In this document: piece by piece, positions 9,222-18,263 of the stretch
How the letters are laid out: every line of letters starts with the position of its first letter
How positions within the stretch are numbered: position 1 is the first letter of the stretch
Source of the DNA: Bordetella petrii
GTDB taxonomy: Bacteria > Pseudomonadota > Gammaproteobacteria > Burkholderiales > Burkholderiaceae_B
Reading direction: 5' to 3'
Assembly (NCBI RefSeq): GCF_000067205.1
Contig: NC_010170.1
Span: 1,302,001 to 1,366,000, forward strand
Length of the DNA stretch: 64,000 nt
Notes under the pieces: generated by a model
Told to the model about the DNA's origin: nothing
Seen by the model: the letters and a program-made list of their open reading frames with translations, nothing else
The model's database searches: none
Program-made: the position numbers and the translations under genes

Positions 9222-9821
9222 TTAGGTGCCCGAATGGCCAACATTTTGAGTCGAGGGCAATTGGCTGCACTCGCGAACGATCCAGCCGTGAGCCAGCAAA
9301 GCCAAGAGCCGGATGAACTGGATCTCCTCATCGGCCCAGCGCTGGCGTGCCGTCAGAACGTTCAAGGTCGCGATGCAGCGCTTTTGCTGACAGACGGGGA
9401 TGTTGACAATGGCGTGCAGGCCGCGGCCCTGGATCATTGCGTGGTCGCTGAAGGCGTCGGCGATTGCCTGATCGCCGTTGCCGATGAAAAGCTCTCCATC
9501 TTGTAGAACCTGGCGCGTCCAGGCTGTATCGTCCTTTTGCTTTTCGCCGCCCACCGGGTCGTGCGCCGGCAAGGACGACCATAAGCGTTGCAGCATGTAC
9601 GGTGGTTTGACGCGGTGCGAAGTCGTGTTCGCGTTGACTGTCAACTGGCCTGGCCCGAGGCGATCTTCACGGACCTGATCCAAACGCCCCATGAACGAAG
9701 CAAAATCGCCCGCATGAGACAGCCTCGAGATCAAGTAATCGGCTTGTTGAGCGTTGAGGACAGCGCCTTCGTCAACATTCCGTGTTCGGGAGCGCGAACC
9801 GCCCACTCGGTCCATTTGCAT
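9222..9821 (-). CDS. Stand-alone GAF-domain protein
   Basis: 199 residues. Residues about 75-185 resemble a GAF domain (EDGELFIGNG-like start, then AFSDHAMIQGRGLHAIVNIPV and CIATLNVLTARQRW). No output domain is visible. It resembles the GAF protein at 26126-26665, which also sits in a peptide/amino-acid catabolic cluster. It lies immediately upstream of a Bug receptor on the same strand and may sense a small ligand in the cytoplasm. The first 50 residues are poorly conserved in appearance, so the true start could be further in. Confidence 0.6.
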   Translation of the reverse strand: MQMDRVGGSRSRTRNVDEGAVLNAQQADYLISRLSHAGDFASFMGRLDQVREDRLGPGQLTVNANTTSHRVKPPYMLQRLWSSLPAHDPVGGEKQKDDTAWTRQVLQDGELFIGNGDQAIADAFSDHAMIQGRGLHAIVNIPVCQQKRCIATLNVLTARQRWADEEIQFIRLLALLAHGWIVRECSQLPSTQNVGHSGT

Positions 9822-9976
9822 CGGTGACGACTCCAGAGAAATGATAGGAGCCTAAATGGTAGAAACCGTTAGCCAGATCGACGTAGCGATTTCCTGATGC
9901 AGCGATAAGCGATTGCTTATTGCCATCGCGGTACGACGTGTCCCACTTGGTTCTCGCGGGCCGTCTGTGGGCCCAG

Positions 9977-10942
9977 CTAGGCCTCCGGTGAGGCCTGCGC
10001 TGATTGCATGTCCTGTTGACGTAGGGCGGTCAGCGTCGCCGCGAGATGTGCTTCAGCGGCGAGTGGGGTCTCGCGCTGGGCTGAGATGAGGTGGATGGCC
10101 GGCAGTGCCCAGTCAAAAGCCATAGCGAGGCGCAATACTGCGCCCGTCGCGTTCATCTCAACGGCCAGATCCTCGGGCACCAGGGAGACTAGCGCGTCGT
10201 CGGTGGCCAACATATCCAGCACGACCTCGGCCGAATCCGTCTCCAAAACTGGCACGGGCGGCGCGAGCCCCTGTCGGCGGAACGCTTCGTTAACACGCTG
10301 GCGCGTCGGTGTGTCCGGCAAGGGCAATATCCATCTGGCTTGTCGCAGATCCCCGAGGGTCAATACACGTTGCTTTAAGTGCCGTGCCAGCGAGCGATTG
10401 GCGACCAAGGCAGGCCGCTGCTCGTAAAGTAGCCGATGACTCAGCCCGCACATGTCTTCGTCGGCGGGGACCCTGCAAATGGTGCAATCGACCCGTCGTT
10501 CACGCAGCAATCGTAGGAGATGGCGAGTGTTGCCGCGGTGCAATGTCAGGCTCATTCCATGGTCTTGGACGAGCATGCGGACCGTTCGCGTCAAAAGGTG
10601 GCCCGAGACGTGTGGCACCGCACCGAGATTCAAATGCGCACGATGGCCAGCCTGCATGGCGGTAACGTCTCTTTCCCAAAGGTCGATGTCTTGCAGCATG
10701 CGTTTCGCCCGGATCAGGGCCATGTTGCCCAGTTCTGTCGGCAAGACTCCGCGCGACGTACGCGAGAACAGGGGCGAGCCAAATATCGACTCGATCTCGG
10801 CCAGTGTCTGGGTCAGCGCCGACTGAGAGACGCCTAAGTCGTCGGCCGCGCGCGTCACCGACCCATGCTCGGCAATGGCCACTAGAACGGTGAGGTGGCG
10901 CATTTTCATGCGCCGGACCAGATGCAAAGAAGAGGTATTCAC
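9977..10942 (-). CDS. LysR-family transcriptional regulator
   Basis: 321 residues. The N-terminal winged HTH reads LTVLVAIAEHGSVTRAADDL followed by GVSQSALTQTLAEIE, and a LysR-type effector domain follows. The reading frame opens with GTG at 10942; the ATG twelve codons in (MKMRHL) is an equally plausible start. It is transcribed divergently from the gamma-glutamyltransferase-family gene at 11025, so it probably controls that gene and perhaps the adjacent GAF/Bug genes. The 82-bp gap would hold the operator. Confidence 0.88.
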   Translation of the reverse strand: MNTSSLHLVRRMKMRHLTVLVAIAEHGSVTRAADDLGVSQSALTQTLAEIESIFGSPLFSRTSRGVLPTELGNMALIRAKRMLQDIDLWERDVTAMQAGHRAHLNLGAVPHVSGHLLTRTVRMLVQDHGMSLTLHRGNTRHLLRLLRERRVDCTICRVPADEDMCGLSHRLLYEQRPALVANRSLARHLKQRVLTLGDLRQARWILPLPDTPTRQRVNEAFRRQGLAPPVPVLETDSAEVVLDMLATDDALVSLVPEDLAVEMNATGAVLRLAMAFDWALPAIHLISAQRETPLAAEAHLAATLTALRQQDMQSAQASPEA

Positions 10943-11024
10943 GGGATCGTATCCGCCGTTATTAGTGGCAGCTTATACCTCCATTGGAAGATCAGGCAAT
11001 CGGGGTTTATAGGGGGCCTATGAT

Positions 11025-12899
11025 GTGGGTCACGCAATCCTTTCAACATCAATGGGACCCGTCATGGCCGAATCGTTTACCACCCGTCCAGAGATCAAGG
11101 GCACGATGGGTGTAGTCTCCAGTACCCATTGGCTCGGCTCACAGGTTGCGATGGGGGTCCTGGAGAAGGGCGGCAATGCCTTTGATGCGGCGGTGGCGGG
11201 CGGCTTTGTCCTGCAGATCGTTGAGCCTCATCTGAATGGCCCTGGCGGCGAGGTGCCGATCCTGTTCTGGAGCGAGCAGGAGCGCCGTGCCCGTTCCCTG
11301 TGCGGTCAAGGCACCGCGCCGGCGCTGGCCAGCGCACAGTACTTCCGCGACAGGGGCCTGGAACAAGTGCCCGGCATCGGCTCGCTGCCCGCGGTTGTGC
11401 CGGGTGCATTCGGCGCTTGGCTCACCCTGCTGCGTGACTATGGGACGTTGGAACTGGCAGACGTGCTGCGTCCGGCGATCGACTACGCGCAGCACGGTTT
11501 TCCCGCCGTGCCTCGCTTGTCGGCAGCCATCCTCGCTGTCGCCCCGCTGTTTCGCAACGAGTGGACCAGTTCGCACGCGGTGTGGCTCCCGGACGGCAAG
11601 GTGCCCAAACCCGATGAACTATTGCGCACGCCCGCGATCGCCGCTACGTATCGGCGTCTCATCGACGAGGCGCACCAACATGCCTCGGATCGGGTCGGGC
11701 GCATCGATGCGGCGCTGGATGCTTGGTACCGGGGATTCGTTGCCGACGAGATCGACGCGTTCTTTCGCAATGAGGCAGTGCGCGATACGACAGGCGAGCG
11801 CAACACCGGCTTGCTTCGCAAATCCGACCTCGAGCAATGGCAGCCGGCCTACGAGGCGCCGATGCAACACGATCACGGACGGTATTCCGTGCTCAAATGC
11901 GGGGTCTGGTCGCAGGGGCCGGTCATGCTGCAGCAACTGTCGATGCTCGCGCAATTACCCATCGATACTTGCGACCCCCTGTCGTTCGACTTCGTGCATA
12001 CGGTGGCCGAAGTGGCCAAACTGGCGTTCGCTGACCGGCTGGCTTGGTACGCGGATCCCGCATTCGTCGACGTCCCGCTCGATGCCTTGCTCAGCCCCGG
12101 CTATGCCGCCGAACGCATCAAGCTGCTTGCCTCGACGGCAAGCCGGGTTCTGCGTCCCGGATCGCCGCGCGGCCTGTCGCCCGTCTTGCCCGATCTGTCG
12201 GTGGGCGAGCGCACCCTCGGCGCAGCCGACACGCGCTATGGCGTGGGCGAGCCGACGTTCGCCCAACTGCCTCCCGTCGACCAATGGCTCGAACAGGAGA
12301 TTTTTGTGGGGGATACGTGCCATATCGACGTCATCGACCGTTGGGGCAACATGGTGGCGGCGACGCCATCGGGCGGCTGGCTTTCTTCCAGTCCCGTGAT
12401 TCCCGGTCTGGGCTTCTCGATCAGCACCCGACTGCAGATGACCTGGCTGGACGAGGGCGTGCCCGGGGTGTTGACACCGGGCAAGCGCCCAAGCACCACG
12501 CTCTCGCCCGGCTTGGTATTGCGCGACGGCGAGCCCTACATGGTCTTCGGTACGCCTGGGGGCGACCAGCAGGACCAATGGGCGACCACATTTTTGTTGC
12601 GCCACATGCGAGGGATGAATCTGCAGGAGGCGATCGATTGCCCCTCATGGCATATTGACCATTTCCCCGGTTCGTTCTGGCCGCGTACCCTGAAACTGAA
12701 TCGTTTGATCATCGAGTCGCGCTTTCCCGCCGAGATCCTCGAGCAGTTGCGCGTAGCTGGCCATGACGTGCAAGTGGGGGGCGCATGGTCCGAGGGGCGG
12801 ATCAGCGTGTGTACGCAAGAGATGGCGCGGGGAGGAGCACGCCTGCTGCGTGCTGCAGCAAATCCGCGGGGGATGCAAGGCTATGCAGTCGGGCGCTAG
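11025..12899 (+). CDS. Gamma-glutamyltransferase-family Ntn-hydrolase
   Basis: About 624 residues in the gamma-glutamyltranspeptidase superfamily. The motif GDTCHIDVIDRWGN contains Thr431, which matches the autoprocessing nucleophile (usually T-T/S-H). The N-terminal block GGNAFDAAVAGGF and the later PGKRPSTTLSPGLVL are also typical. No signal peptide is obvious, unlike periplasmic GGT, so a cytoplasmic amide hydrolase is likely. The start is GTG 11025 (AGGGGG upstream); ATG 11052 or 11064 are alternatives. Gene context (LysR, CocE-type hydrolase, Bug receptors) suggests use of an imported amide or peptide. Confidence 0.85.
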   Translation: MGHAILSTSMGPVMAESFTTRPEIKGTMGVVSSTHWLGSQVAMGVLEKGGNAFDAAVAGGFVLQIVEPHLNGPGGEVPILFWSEQERRARSLCGQGTAPALASAQYFRDRGLEQVPGIGSLPAVVPGAFGAWLTLLRDYGTLELADVLRPAIDYAQHGFPAVPRLSAAILAVAPLFRNEWTSSHAVWLPDGKVPKPDELLRTPAIAATYRRLIDEAHQHASDRVGRIDAALDAWYRGFVADEIDAFFRNEAVRDTTGERNTGLLRKSDLEQWQPAYEAPMQHDHGRYSVLKCGVWSQGPVMLQQLSMLAQLPIDTCDPLSFDFVHTVAEVAKLAFADRLAWYADPAFVDVPLDALLSPGYAAERIKLLASTASRVLRPGSPRGLSPVLPDLSVGERTLGAADTRYGVGEPTFAQLPPVDQWLEQEIFVGDTCHIDVIDRWGNMVAATPSGGWLSSSPVIPGLGFSISTRLQMTWLDEGVPGVLTPGKRPSTTLSPGLVLRDGEPYMVFGTPGGDQQDQWATTFLLRHMRGMNLQEAIDCPSWHIDHFPGSFWPRTLKLNRLIIESRFPAEILEQLRVAGHDVQVGGAWSEGRISVCTQEMARGGARLLRAAANPRGMQGYAVGR

Positions 12900-12920
12900 G
12901 AGGAAGCGCCCCCCTAGCGC
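12893..12920. terminator. Hairpin between convergent genes
   Basis: An 8-bp perfect inverted repeat, GCGCTAGG / CCTAGCGC with a 12-nt loop, spans the stop codon of the gamma-glutamyltransferase-family gene and lies just before the end of the convergent hydrolase gene. No U-run follows, so it could be a weak bidirectional terminator. Confidence 0.35.
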
Positions 12921-12924
12921 GATA

Positions 12925-14751
12925 TCAGTTCACCACAGGCAGTGTCAAGGCGCTGGTGGATTGTCCTAGATGCAGCGCTAGGACGGGTGGCCGACCGGGC
13001 GGGACTTGGGGAAAGTGCCCCTGATCGGCGCCGGAAATTGAAAGGCGCAGGCGGCTGCCCTCAGGCAAAGTCCAGCCAACGGGAAAGAGACTGACTTCTA
13101 CCGTTTCCGGCTTGTCCACTGTGAGCGGACGCGCATCGGCACGACTGAAGGTGCGAAACGGTTGGTCGATCTTGTAGTTCGCTGGAGGCTGCGACGTCTG
13201 GCGATGCGACAGGCGTAGCATGCCCTCGGTCATGTACCGTACTTGGCCATCGCTTTGCACCTCGGATAGGAACAGGAAAACCGCTGCGTCTCCTTCCGAT
13301 GCACTCAGGTTCAGCGTGGCAAGCACGCTGCCACAGATCGACAGCGGCTCGGTCAGCACAGGAGTGTCGAAACTCAACAGTTCCGATTCGCGCTGCTGCC
13401 AGTCGTGATAATAGTTCTCGATATTGTAGCCGCCCAGGCGTTCATAGCGTGTGGAGGCGCCGCTGCTCCAGTCAAAGCGCGTTCGCGCCTGCAGGGTGGC
13501 TGGCCGGGTCGGCGCCTGGCGATCGAGCTCGCCCTCGGCCGTCAGATGCAGGTGGCTCGCCTGCGCCACGGGCCATTGCCCGGCAGCGTGCCAGGTATTG
13601 GCGTGCACGCTGTAGTAATGTACGGGCGCTTCTGCTTGCAAGTCGGCGTCGATGCCCATCAGGTGCTGGTCGAAAAAGCGTAGCACCTCGGCCATCAGCG
13701 GAAAGTCCGAAGCGGGCTTGTCACGCCAAGGCGAGACGTTGGTGCGGGCGCCGTGGTCCCAGGGGCCGAGCAGCAGCCGATTGTGTTTGTTTTGCAGCGT
13801 CAGGAAGCGCGCGATCGCGCCATTGGCGTAGCCGCCGCCGTCATACCACCCCGAGATGGAGTAAACGGCCACCTCGGGACGAATGCCGGCGTAGTAGTGA
13901 AAAGGACTGCAGGCGCTGGTGTTCAGGTTCGGGTCATGCAATGTCGATTCGTCGCGAAACAGGAACTGGGGCGCCAGTTCGGCCATCTTGAAGTTGTTTC
14001 GGTGCTCGGCGATGGCTTGCGCCAGCAGCGTGCCGTCCGGATCCTCATCGACAGGCTGCGGGCCCGCGTACCCGGGGTTGTTGAAGTAGCCGAACTTCTG
14101 AATCAGTTCCCGATCGTCCTGGTCCAGCGCGACCATCATGTCGTCATAGTCCGATACCCAGACGGTAGACAGCAGCCCGCCGATATAGAGCTGCTCGCTG
14201 TAGATATCGGAAACTGCGAACAAGGGCGCGATCGCCTTGACGGCCGGATGGCCGGAACCGGCCAGGAAGCAGGCTGCCGCGCCCAGGTAGGAAATGCCGG
14301 TCGACCCGACCGCACCATTGGACCAGGGCTGCCGCGAAATCCAGTCGGCAATTTCGGCGAAATCGGCCGTTTCGTTGGGCGAGCGCAAGGCGTCTCGTAC
14401 TCCGAAGCTGGCGCCAGTCCCTCGCACGTCGACCACGAGCACGGCGTAGCCCGCCGGCACGAACGCGTCCCGATAGCGCGCCGCATTGGGGGTGGGTTCG
14501 ATGCCGTCGCGCATCAATTTGAACCGGCGGTTGTAGGGGGTGAAGATCACGACCGTCGGAAAGGGTCCCGCAGCGGGAGTGTTGGCCACCGCCTGCGGCA
14601 GGTACAGGTCCATCGCGATGCGGCAGCCGTCACGCATTGGGACATAAAACGAACGTGGTGTCGCCGGCACGCTGTATGGCCGCGTGCGTGCGGAAAAGTA
14701 GCTGCTCGGCGGGACGGTCCAAGCGTTTCCCTGAATATCACTGTCAGACAT
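12925..14751 (-). CDS. CocE/NonD family hydrolase (S15 alpha/beta-hydrolase)
   Basis: 608 residues. The nucleophile elbow is GISYLG within GSTGISYLGAAACF; the acid is in SGWYDGGGYANG and the base His in GPWDHGA. After the catalytic domain comes the beta-jelly-roll C-terminal domain (PNSEGDAAVFLFLSEV-like strands), as in cocaine esterase, glutaryl-acylase and Xaa-Pro dipeptidyl-peptidase. The ATG at 14751 was preferred over an extension to 14862. With the GGT-like gene beside it, an ester, amide or N-acyl amino acid substrate is likely, but not determinable. Confidence 0.88.
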   Translation of the reverse strand: MSDSDIQGNAWTVPPSSYFSARTRPYSVPATPRSFYVPMRDGCRIAMDLYLPQAVANTPAAGPFPTVVIFTPYNRRFKLMRDGIEPTPNAARYRDAFVPAGYAVLVVDVRGTGASFGVRDALRSPNETADFAEIADWISRQPWSNGAVGSTGISYLGAAACFLAGSGHPAVKAIAPLFAVSDIYSEQLYIGGLLSTVWVSDYDDMMVALDQDDRELIQKFGYFNNPGYAGPQPVDEDPDGTLLAQAIAEHRNNFKMAELAPQFLFRDESTLHDPNLNTSACSPFHYYAGIRPEVAVYSISGWYDGGGYANGAIARFLTLQNKHNRLLLGPWDHGARTNVSPWRDKPASDFPLMAEVLRFFDQHLMGIDADLQAEAPVHYYSVHANTWHAAGQWPVAQASHLHLTAEGELDRQAPTRPATLQARTRFDWSSGASTRYERLGGYNIENYYHDWQQRESELLSFDTPVLTEPLSICGSVLATLNLSASEGDAAVFLFLSEVQSDGQVRYMTEGMLRLSHRQTSQPPANYKIDQPFRTFSRADARPLTVDKPETVEVSLFPVGWTLPEGSRLRLSISGADQGHFPQVPPGRPPVLALHLGQSTSALTLPVVN

Positions 14752-15029
14752 GGCGGTTCGATGTTGGCTGGATGAGTATGGAATAGTAGGCGTGCTGCCC
14801 ACGATGCAGCCAAGACGACTTTGCGATACAGGGTATGCATTTTCAGCATGTGTCCGCCCCACCTTCTGGCCTGCGGATTGATACGCGATCGAGCCTATGC
14901 TTTTTTACTATGGACCGTATCGTCACGAAGTATTTTCCATGTGAGAACGCCTCGCCTAGCATAAGTCCACCACAAACTAGGGCCGGCGAGCACTATTAGC
15001 TGCGTCGGCACAACAAGGGGAGCGCTTCC

Positions 15030-15998
15030 ATGCGTGCATTTGCAGTTATCGCGACACTGTGTACGGCTATAGCCATGACGCCAGCGGCCGCACAGACCGA
15101 CTATCCCAATCACCCGATTCGTATGATTCTTCCGCAGTCGCCGGGCTCGGGTAGCGATCTCGTCGCCCGGTTGATATCGGAAAAAATGGGGCAGGCGCTG
15201 AAGCAGCCCGTGGTGGTCGAGAATCGGCCAGGCGCCAACGGCAACATCGCCGCCGCATTCGTGGCCAAGGCTCCTGCCGACGGCTACACCATCCTGATGG
15301 CCGGCGTATCCCAGATCGCTTTCAATCCTTCTCTGTATGAGAAGCTTCCCTACGATCCGGCGCGGGACTTCAGCTATATCTCGCCCGTGACGAGTAACGG
15401 ATTTCTCCTGGTTGCAAGCAAGCAAAGCGGTATCACCTCATTTAAGGATCTGGTCCAGAAGGCCAAAGCTAAGCCCGCACGTTATACCTATGCCAGCGGT
15501 GGCGCGGGCAACTCCACTCACCTGTCAACGGAGATGATCGCTCAGACCGAAGGGTTCGAGTTGATGCACGTCCCGTTTAACGGCACCGGCCCGGCCTTGA
15601 ACGCGGTCATCGCCGGACAGATCGACCTGATGTCCAGCGTAGTCGGTACGGCCCTGCCTCAAGTGTTAGGTGGCAACGTCGTGCCGCTGGTTGTGCTGGC
15701 ACCCGAACGCATCAAAGAACTGCCCGATGTGCCGACCCTGGCCGAGACCGGCTCAAAGGCAGCAGCGATGGACGGCTGGTTCGCTCTCGTGGGGCCGGCT
15801 GGACTCGACCCGCAAGTTGTCAAGGTGCTTAACGACGCGACACAGCAGGCGTTGGCCGACCCGGAAATCAAGAAGCGGCTCGATGGCGCCTACCTCGTAC
15901 CCATGAGTGGCAGTGCAGAGCGGATGAGGCAGCGTGCCGAAACTGACGCCAAGGTATGGGGTGACTTTATTCGGCGAGCGCAGATTCAGGTTAATTAA
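15030..15998 (+). CDS. Bug-type tripartite tricarboxylate transporter substrate-binding protein
   Basis: 322 residues with a signal peptide ending near residue 22 (AAAQ/TDYPNHP). Family motifs present: ILPQSPGSGSDLVARL, VENRPGANGNIAAAFVAK and YASGGAGNSTHLSTEM. AAGGGGAG precedes the ATG. The stop codon overlaps the stop of the convergent LysR gene by four bases (TTAA shared). It is probably a periplasmic receptor for a carboxylate or amide used by the adjacent hydrolases. Confidence 0.9.
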   Translation: MRAFAVIATLCTAIAMTPAAAQTDYPNHPIRMILPQSPGSGSDLVARLISEKMGQALKQPVVVENRPGANGNIAAAFVAKAPADGYTILMAGVSQIAFNPSLYEKLPYDPARDFSYISPVTSNGFLLVASKQSGITSFKDLVQKAKAKPARYTYASGGAGNSTHLSTEMIAQTEGFELMHVPFNGTGPALNAVIAGQIDLMSSVVGTALPQVLGGNVVPLVVLAPERIKELPDVPTLAETGSKAAAMDGWFALVGPAGLDPQVVKVLNDATQQALADPEIKKRLDGAYLVPMSGSAERMRQRAETDAKVWGDFIRRAQIQVN

Positions 15999-16933
15999 CT
16001 TGCTGGCAGGGTCAGACGAACGCCGTGCCATTGGCGTTCATTGACCAGGGTGTAAATAAGCTCGAGGATGATTTGGCGTACCACCGTGCCGGCCAAACTG
16101 TTCTGAGATGCATTGGACACACAGAGCATGACCTGCCGCTGCAGCCCGGCACCGGTGATGGAACGCACGCTCAACTTGGCCGGTATGTCAGGACCACCTG
16201 CCAGTGCGCACCAGGGCAGTACGGTATGGGCCAAGCCCTGCCGGGCGGCAGCCAACATGATATCTGCAGCGCTGGACTCGGCTACTAAGCGCAACTCCTT
16301 ATTGGCCGAGGCCATCAGTTTGGTCAGCAAGGAGCGAACGGAGTTCGGAAACTTCGGTAGGATGAATGGCAACGTCGCCAGCTCATCAAGGCTGGCCGGA
16401 CTAGCATCTGGCATCAAGCCCTGTTGACCGAACAGGAACAATTCTTCTTCGAACAGCGGAATCACTTGGATGTTGGAGTGAGCATACAGCTCGGTTGTGA
16501 TCGCCATATCTAGTTGCTGGGAGATAACCGCCTGGCCCAGATCGAAAGTCGATCCATCGACAAAGGCAATGGTCACCTCGGGGAACTGTTCGCGCACGCG
16601 GGCCAGCAGGGGCATGGCGAATATGCGTGCCGTACTGGTAGGCAGGCCCACGCTCACACAGCCTGACGGCACATCGCGCCCGTGGTTCAGTGCGGCTCGG
16701 GTTTCTTCCAACTGCCTGAGCATGATCTTGGCATGCCGGTAAAGAATTTGTCCTGTGGGCGTGGGTTGGGTGCCCGAGGCGTTGCGCACCAGTAGTTGGA
16801 TGCCCAATTCGGCTTCCAGGTTGGCAACGTGCTTGCTCAACGACGGCTGGGCCGTATAGAGCACGTCCGCCGCCGCACTGATGCTGCCGACTTCTACAAT
16901 GCGCGTGAAATAGCGCAACTGGCGTAGATCCAT
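15995..16933 (-). CDS. LysR-family transcriptional regulator
   Basis: 312 residues beginning MDLRQLRYFTRIVEVGSISA with AADVLYTAQPSLSKHVANLE as the recognition-helix region, a classical LysR N terminus. A longer frame extends to 17137, but ATG 16933 matches the family start. It lies between two Bug receptor genes and upstream of the next cluster, so it may regulate either of them. Confidence 0.88.
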   Translation of the reverse strand: MDLRQLRYFTRIVEVGSISAAADVLYTAQPSLSKHVANLEAELGIQLLVRNASGTQPTPTGQILYRHAKIMLRQLEETRAALNHGRDVPSGCVSVGLPTSTARIFAMPLLARVREQFPEVTIAFVDGSTFDLGQAVISQQLDMAITTELYAHSNIQVIPLFEEELFLFGQQGLMPDASPASLDELATLPFILPKFPNSVRSLLTKLMASANKELRLVAESSAADIMLAAARQGLAHTVLPWCALAGGPDIPAKLSVRSITGAGLQRQVMLCVSNASQNSLAGTVVRQIILELIYTLVNERQWHGVRLTLPAS

Positions 16934-17090
16934 GGCAGGCTCATCCTTGCTCTTTATGGAGTGGTGCTGGTTTAGGCTGTAGCGTCCGTAGTTTTGTCTG
17001 GCCCGTAAATGGCAACGGCGCGTGGCCTCTGGCACGCAGGGGCAGCGCGCCAGAGGTTGTCGGTCGCCGTGTGGCTGTCCAGCGACAGCG

Positions 17091-18056
17091 TTATGGGCGT
17101 AGTCCCAGCTTGGGGACCAGTTGCTTGAACGTCTCATTTTGCCGAGCGATATCGGCAGCGAATTCTGGGGTATCGGCCCATGACAGCGTCAGGTTCTGCG
17201 AGACGACTGATTTCTGGAACGTTGGCGTTTCGTAGACCTTTCGAGCGACCTCACGCCAAATGTCCAACGCCTCTTTGGGAGCGCCCTTGGGCAAGCCGAT
17301 TCCACGCCATACACTAAATTGCAGATCGTGGCCGCGCTCTTTGAAGGTCGGAATATCGGCCAATCCCTGCAGACGTTCGTTTGCCATGACAGCGAGCGTG
17401 CGCAACTTGCCGCTTTCGACATGTTGCTTCAGTTCGGCATACGCGACCGTGGTGGCGTTGACGTCACCGGCGAGCAGACCCAAGATGGCGGGCGAGGAGC
17501 CTTGATAAGGCACGTGGGTGAACGTCGTGCCGATACTGTCGGCCAAAGCTGCGGCGGCCATGTGGGGGATAGTGCCTGTTCCTGCGTTGCTCACAGTAAC
17601 CGACTCGGGGTTGGCCTTGGCATGGGCCATGAACTCCTCGATCGTCTTCCACGGCGCATCGGCCCGAACAGTGATGGCAGATGCATCGTCGGTAAACCGA
17701 GCAACGGGCTGGAAATCCTCGATCGTCGCTTTGCCGATGCCCATCAAAGGGACCACGAGCATCTCGGGATTCATCAGCAACAGTTTGTAGCCGTCGGCCT
17801 TTCCGGCGATCACATAGGACCAACCGATCGAGCCGCTGGCGCCGGGTTTGTTGGTCACGTAAATCGATTGGGGAAAGTGCTGGCGCGCAATGTCGGCCAC
17901 GGCTCGCGCGGTGTTGTCGCTGCCGCCACCGGGCTGATAGGCCACGACCAGTTCGACCGGTTTGGTGGGATAGGGCGGCGTCGCCGCGGTGGGTGCGGCC
18001 GCGCTGATGAGCGGGGCCAACCACAGGAAACACAATATAGAGCGCAGGTTTTTCAT
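17091..18056 (-). CDS. Bug-type tripartite tricarboxylate transporter substrate-binding protein
   Basis: 321 residues. A signal peptide of about 20 residues is followed by PYPTKPVELVVAYQPGGGSD, then VTNKPGASGSIGWSYV and the central VSNAGTGTIPHMAAAALADS, all Bug-family features. It is the last gene on the minus-strand hydroxyproline-type cluster and starts 208 bp after the aldehyde dehydrogenase. It may take up a compound feeding that pathway. The frame open to 18239 upstream is not preferred. Confidence 0.88.
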   Translation of the reverse strand: MKNLRSILCFLWLAPLISAAAPTAATPPYPTKPVELVVAYQPGGGSDNTARAVADIARQHFPQSIYVTNKPGASGSIGWSYVIAGKADGYKLLLMNPEMLVVPLMGIGKATIEDFQPVARFTDDASAITVRADAPWKTIEEFMAHAKANPESVTVSNAGTGTIPHMAAAALADSIGTTFTHVPYQGSSPAILGLLAGDVNATTVAYAELKQHVESGKLRTLAVMANERLQGLADIPTFKERGHDLQFSVWRGIGLPKGAPKEALDIWREVARKVYETPTFQKSVVSQNLTLSWADTPEFAADIARQNETFKQLVPKLGLRP

Positions 18057-18263
18057 GATTGATGGAGCTTCCACTTGGGGGGGCACCGATAATGCTGGTT
18101 CTGCCGCGGTGCCGGTCCGGCAAAACCTTTGGAGTTCCTGTTGCTGCAAGAGATCGGGGCGGAGTGAGTTTGTTGTTTCGGCGTACTTGACCGGGCTCGC
18201 CTGGCCAGCAATGCCGTGCGAAAGGGTGCTGCGTTGCATGGCGCCGCACCCTTTGGCTACGGA

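Noticed and set aside
13753..14775. 340-codon plus-strand frame
   Set aside because: Antisense to the CocE-type hydrolase gene; no recognisable domain.
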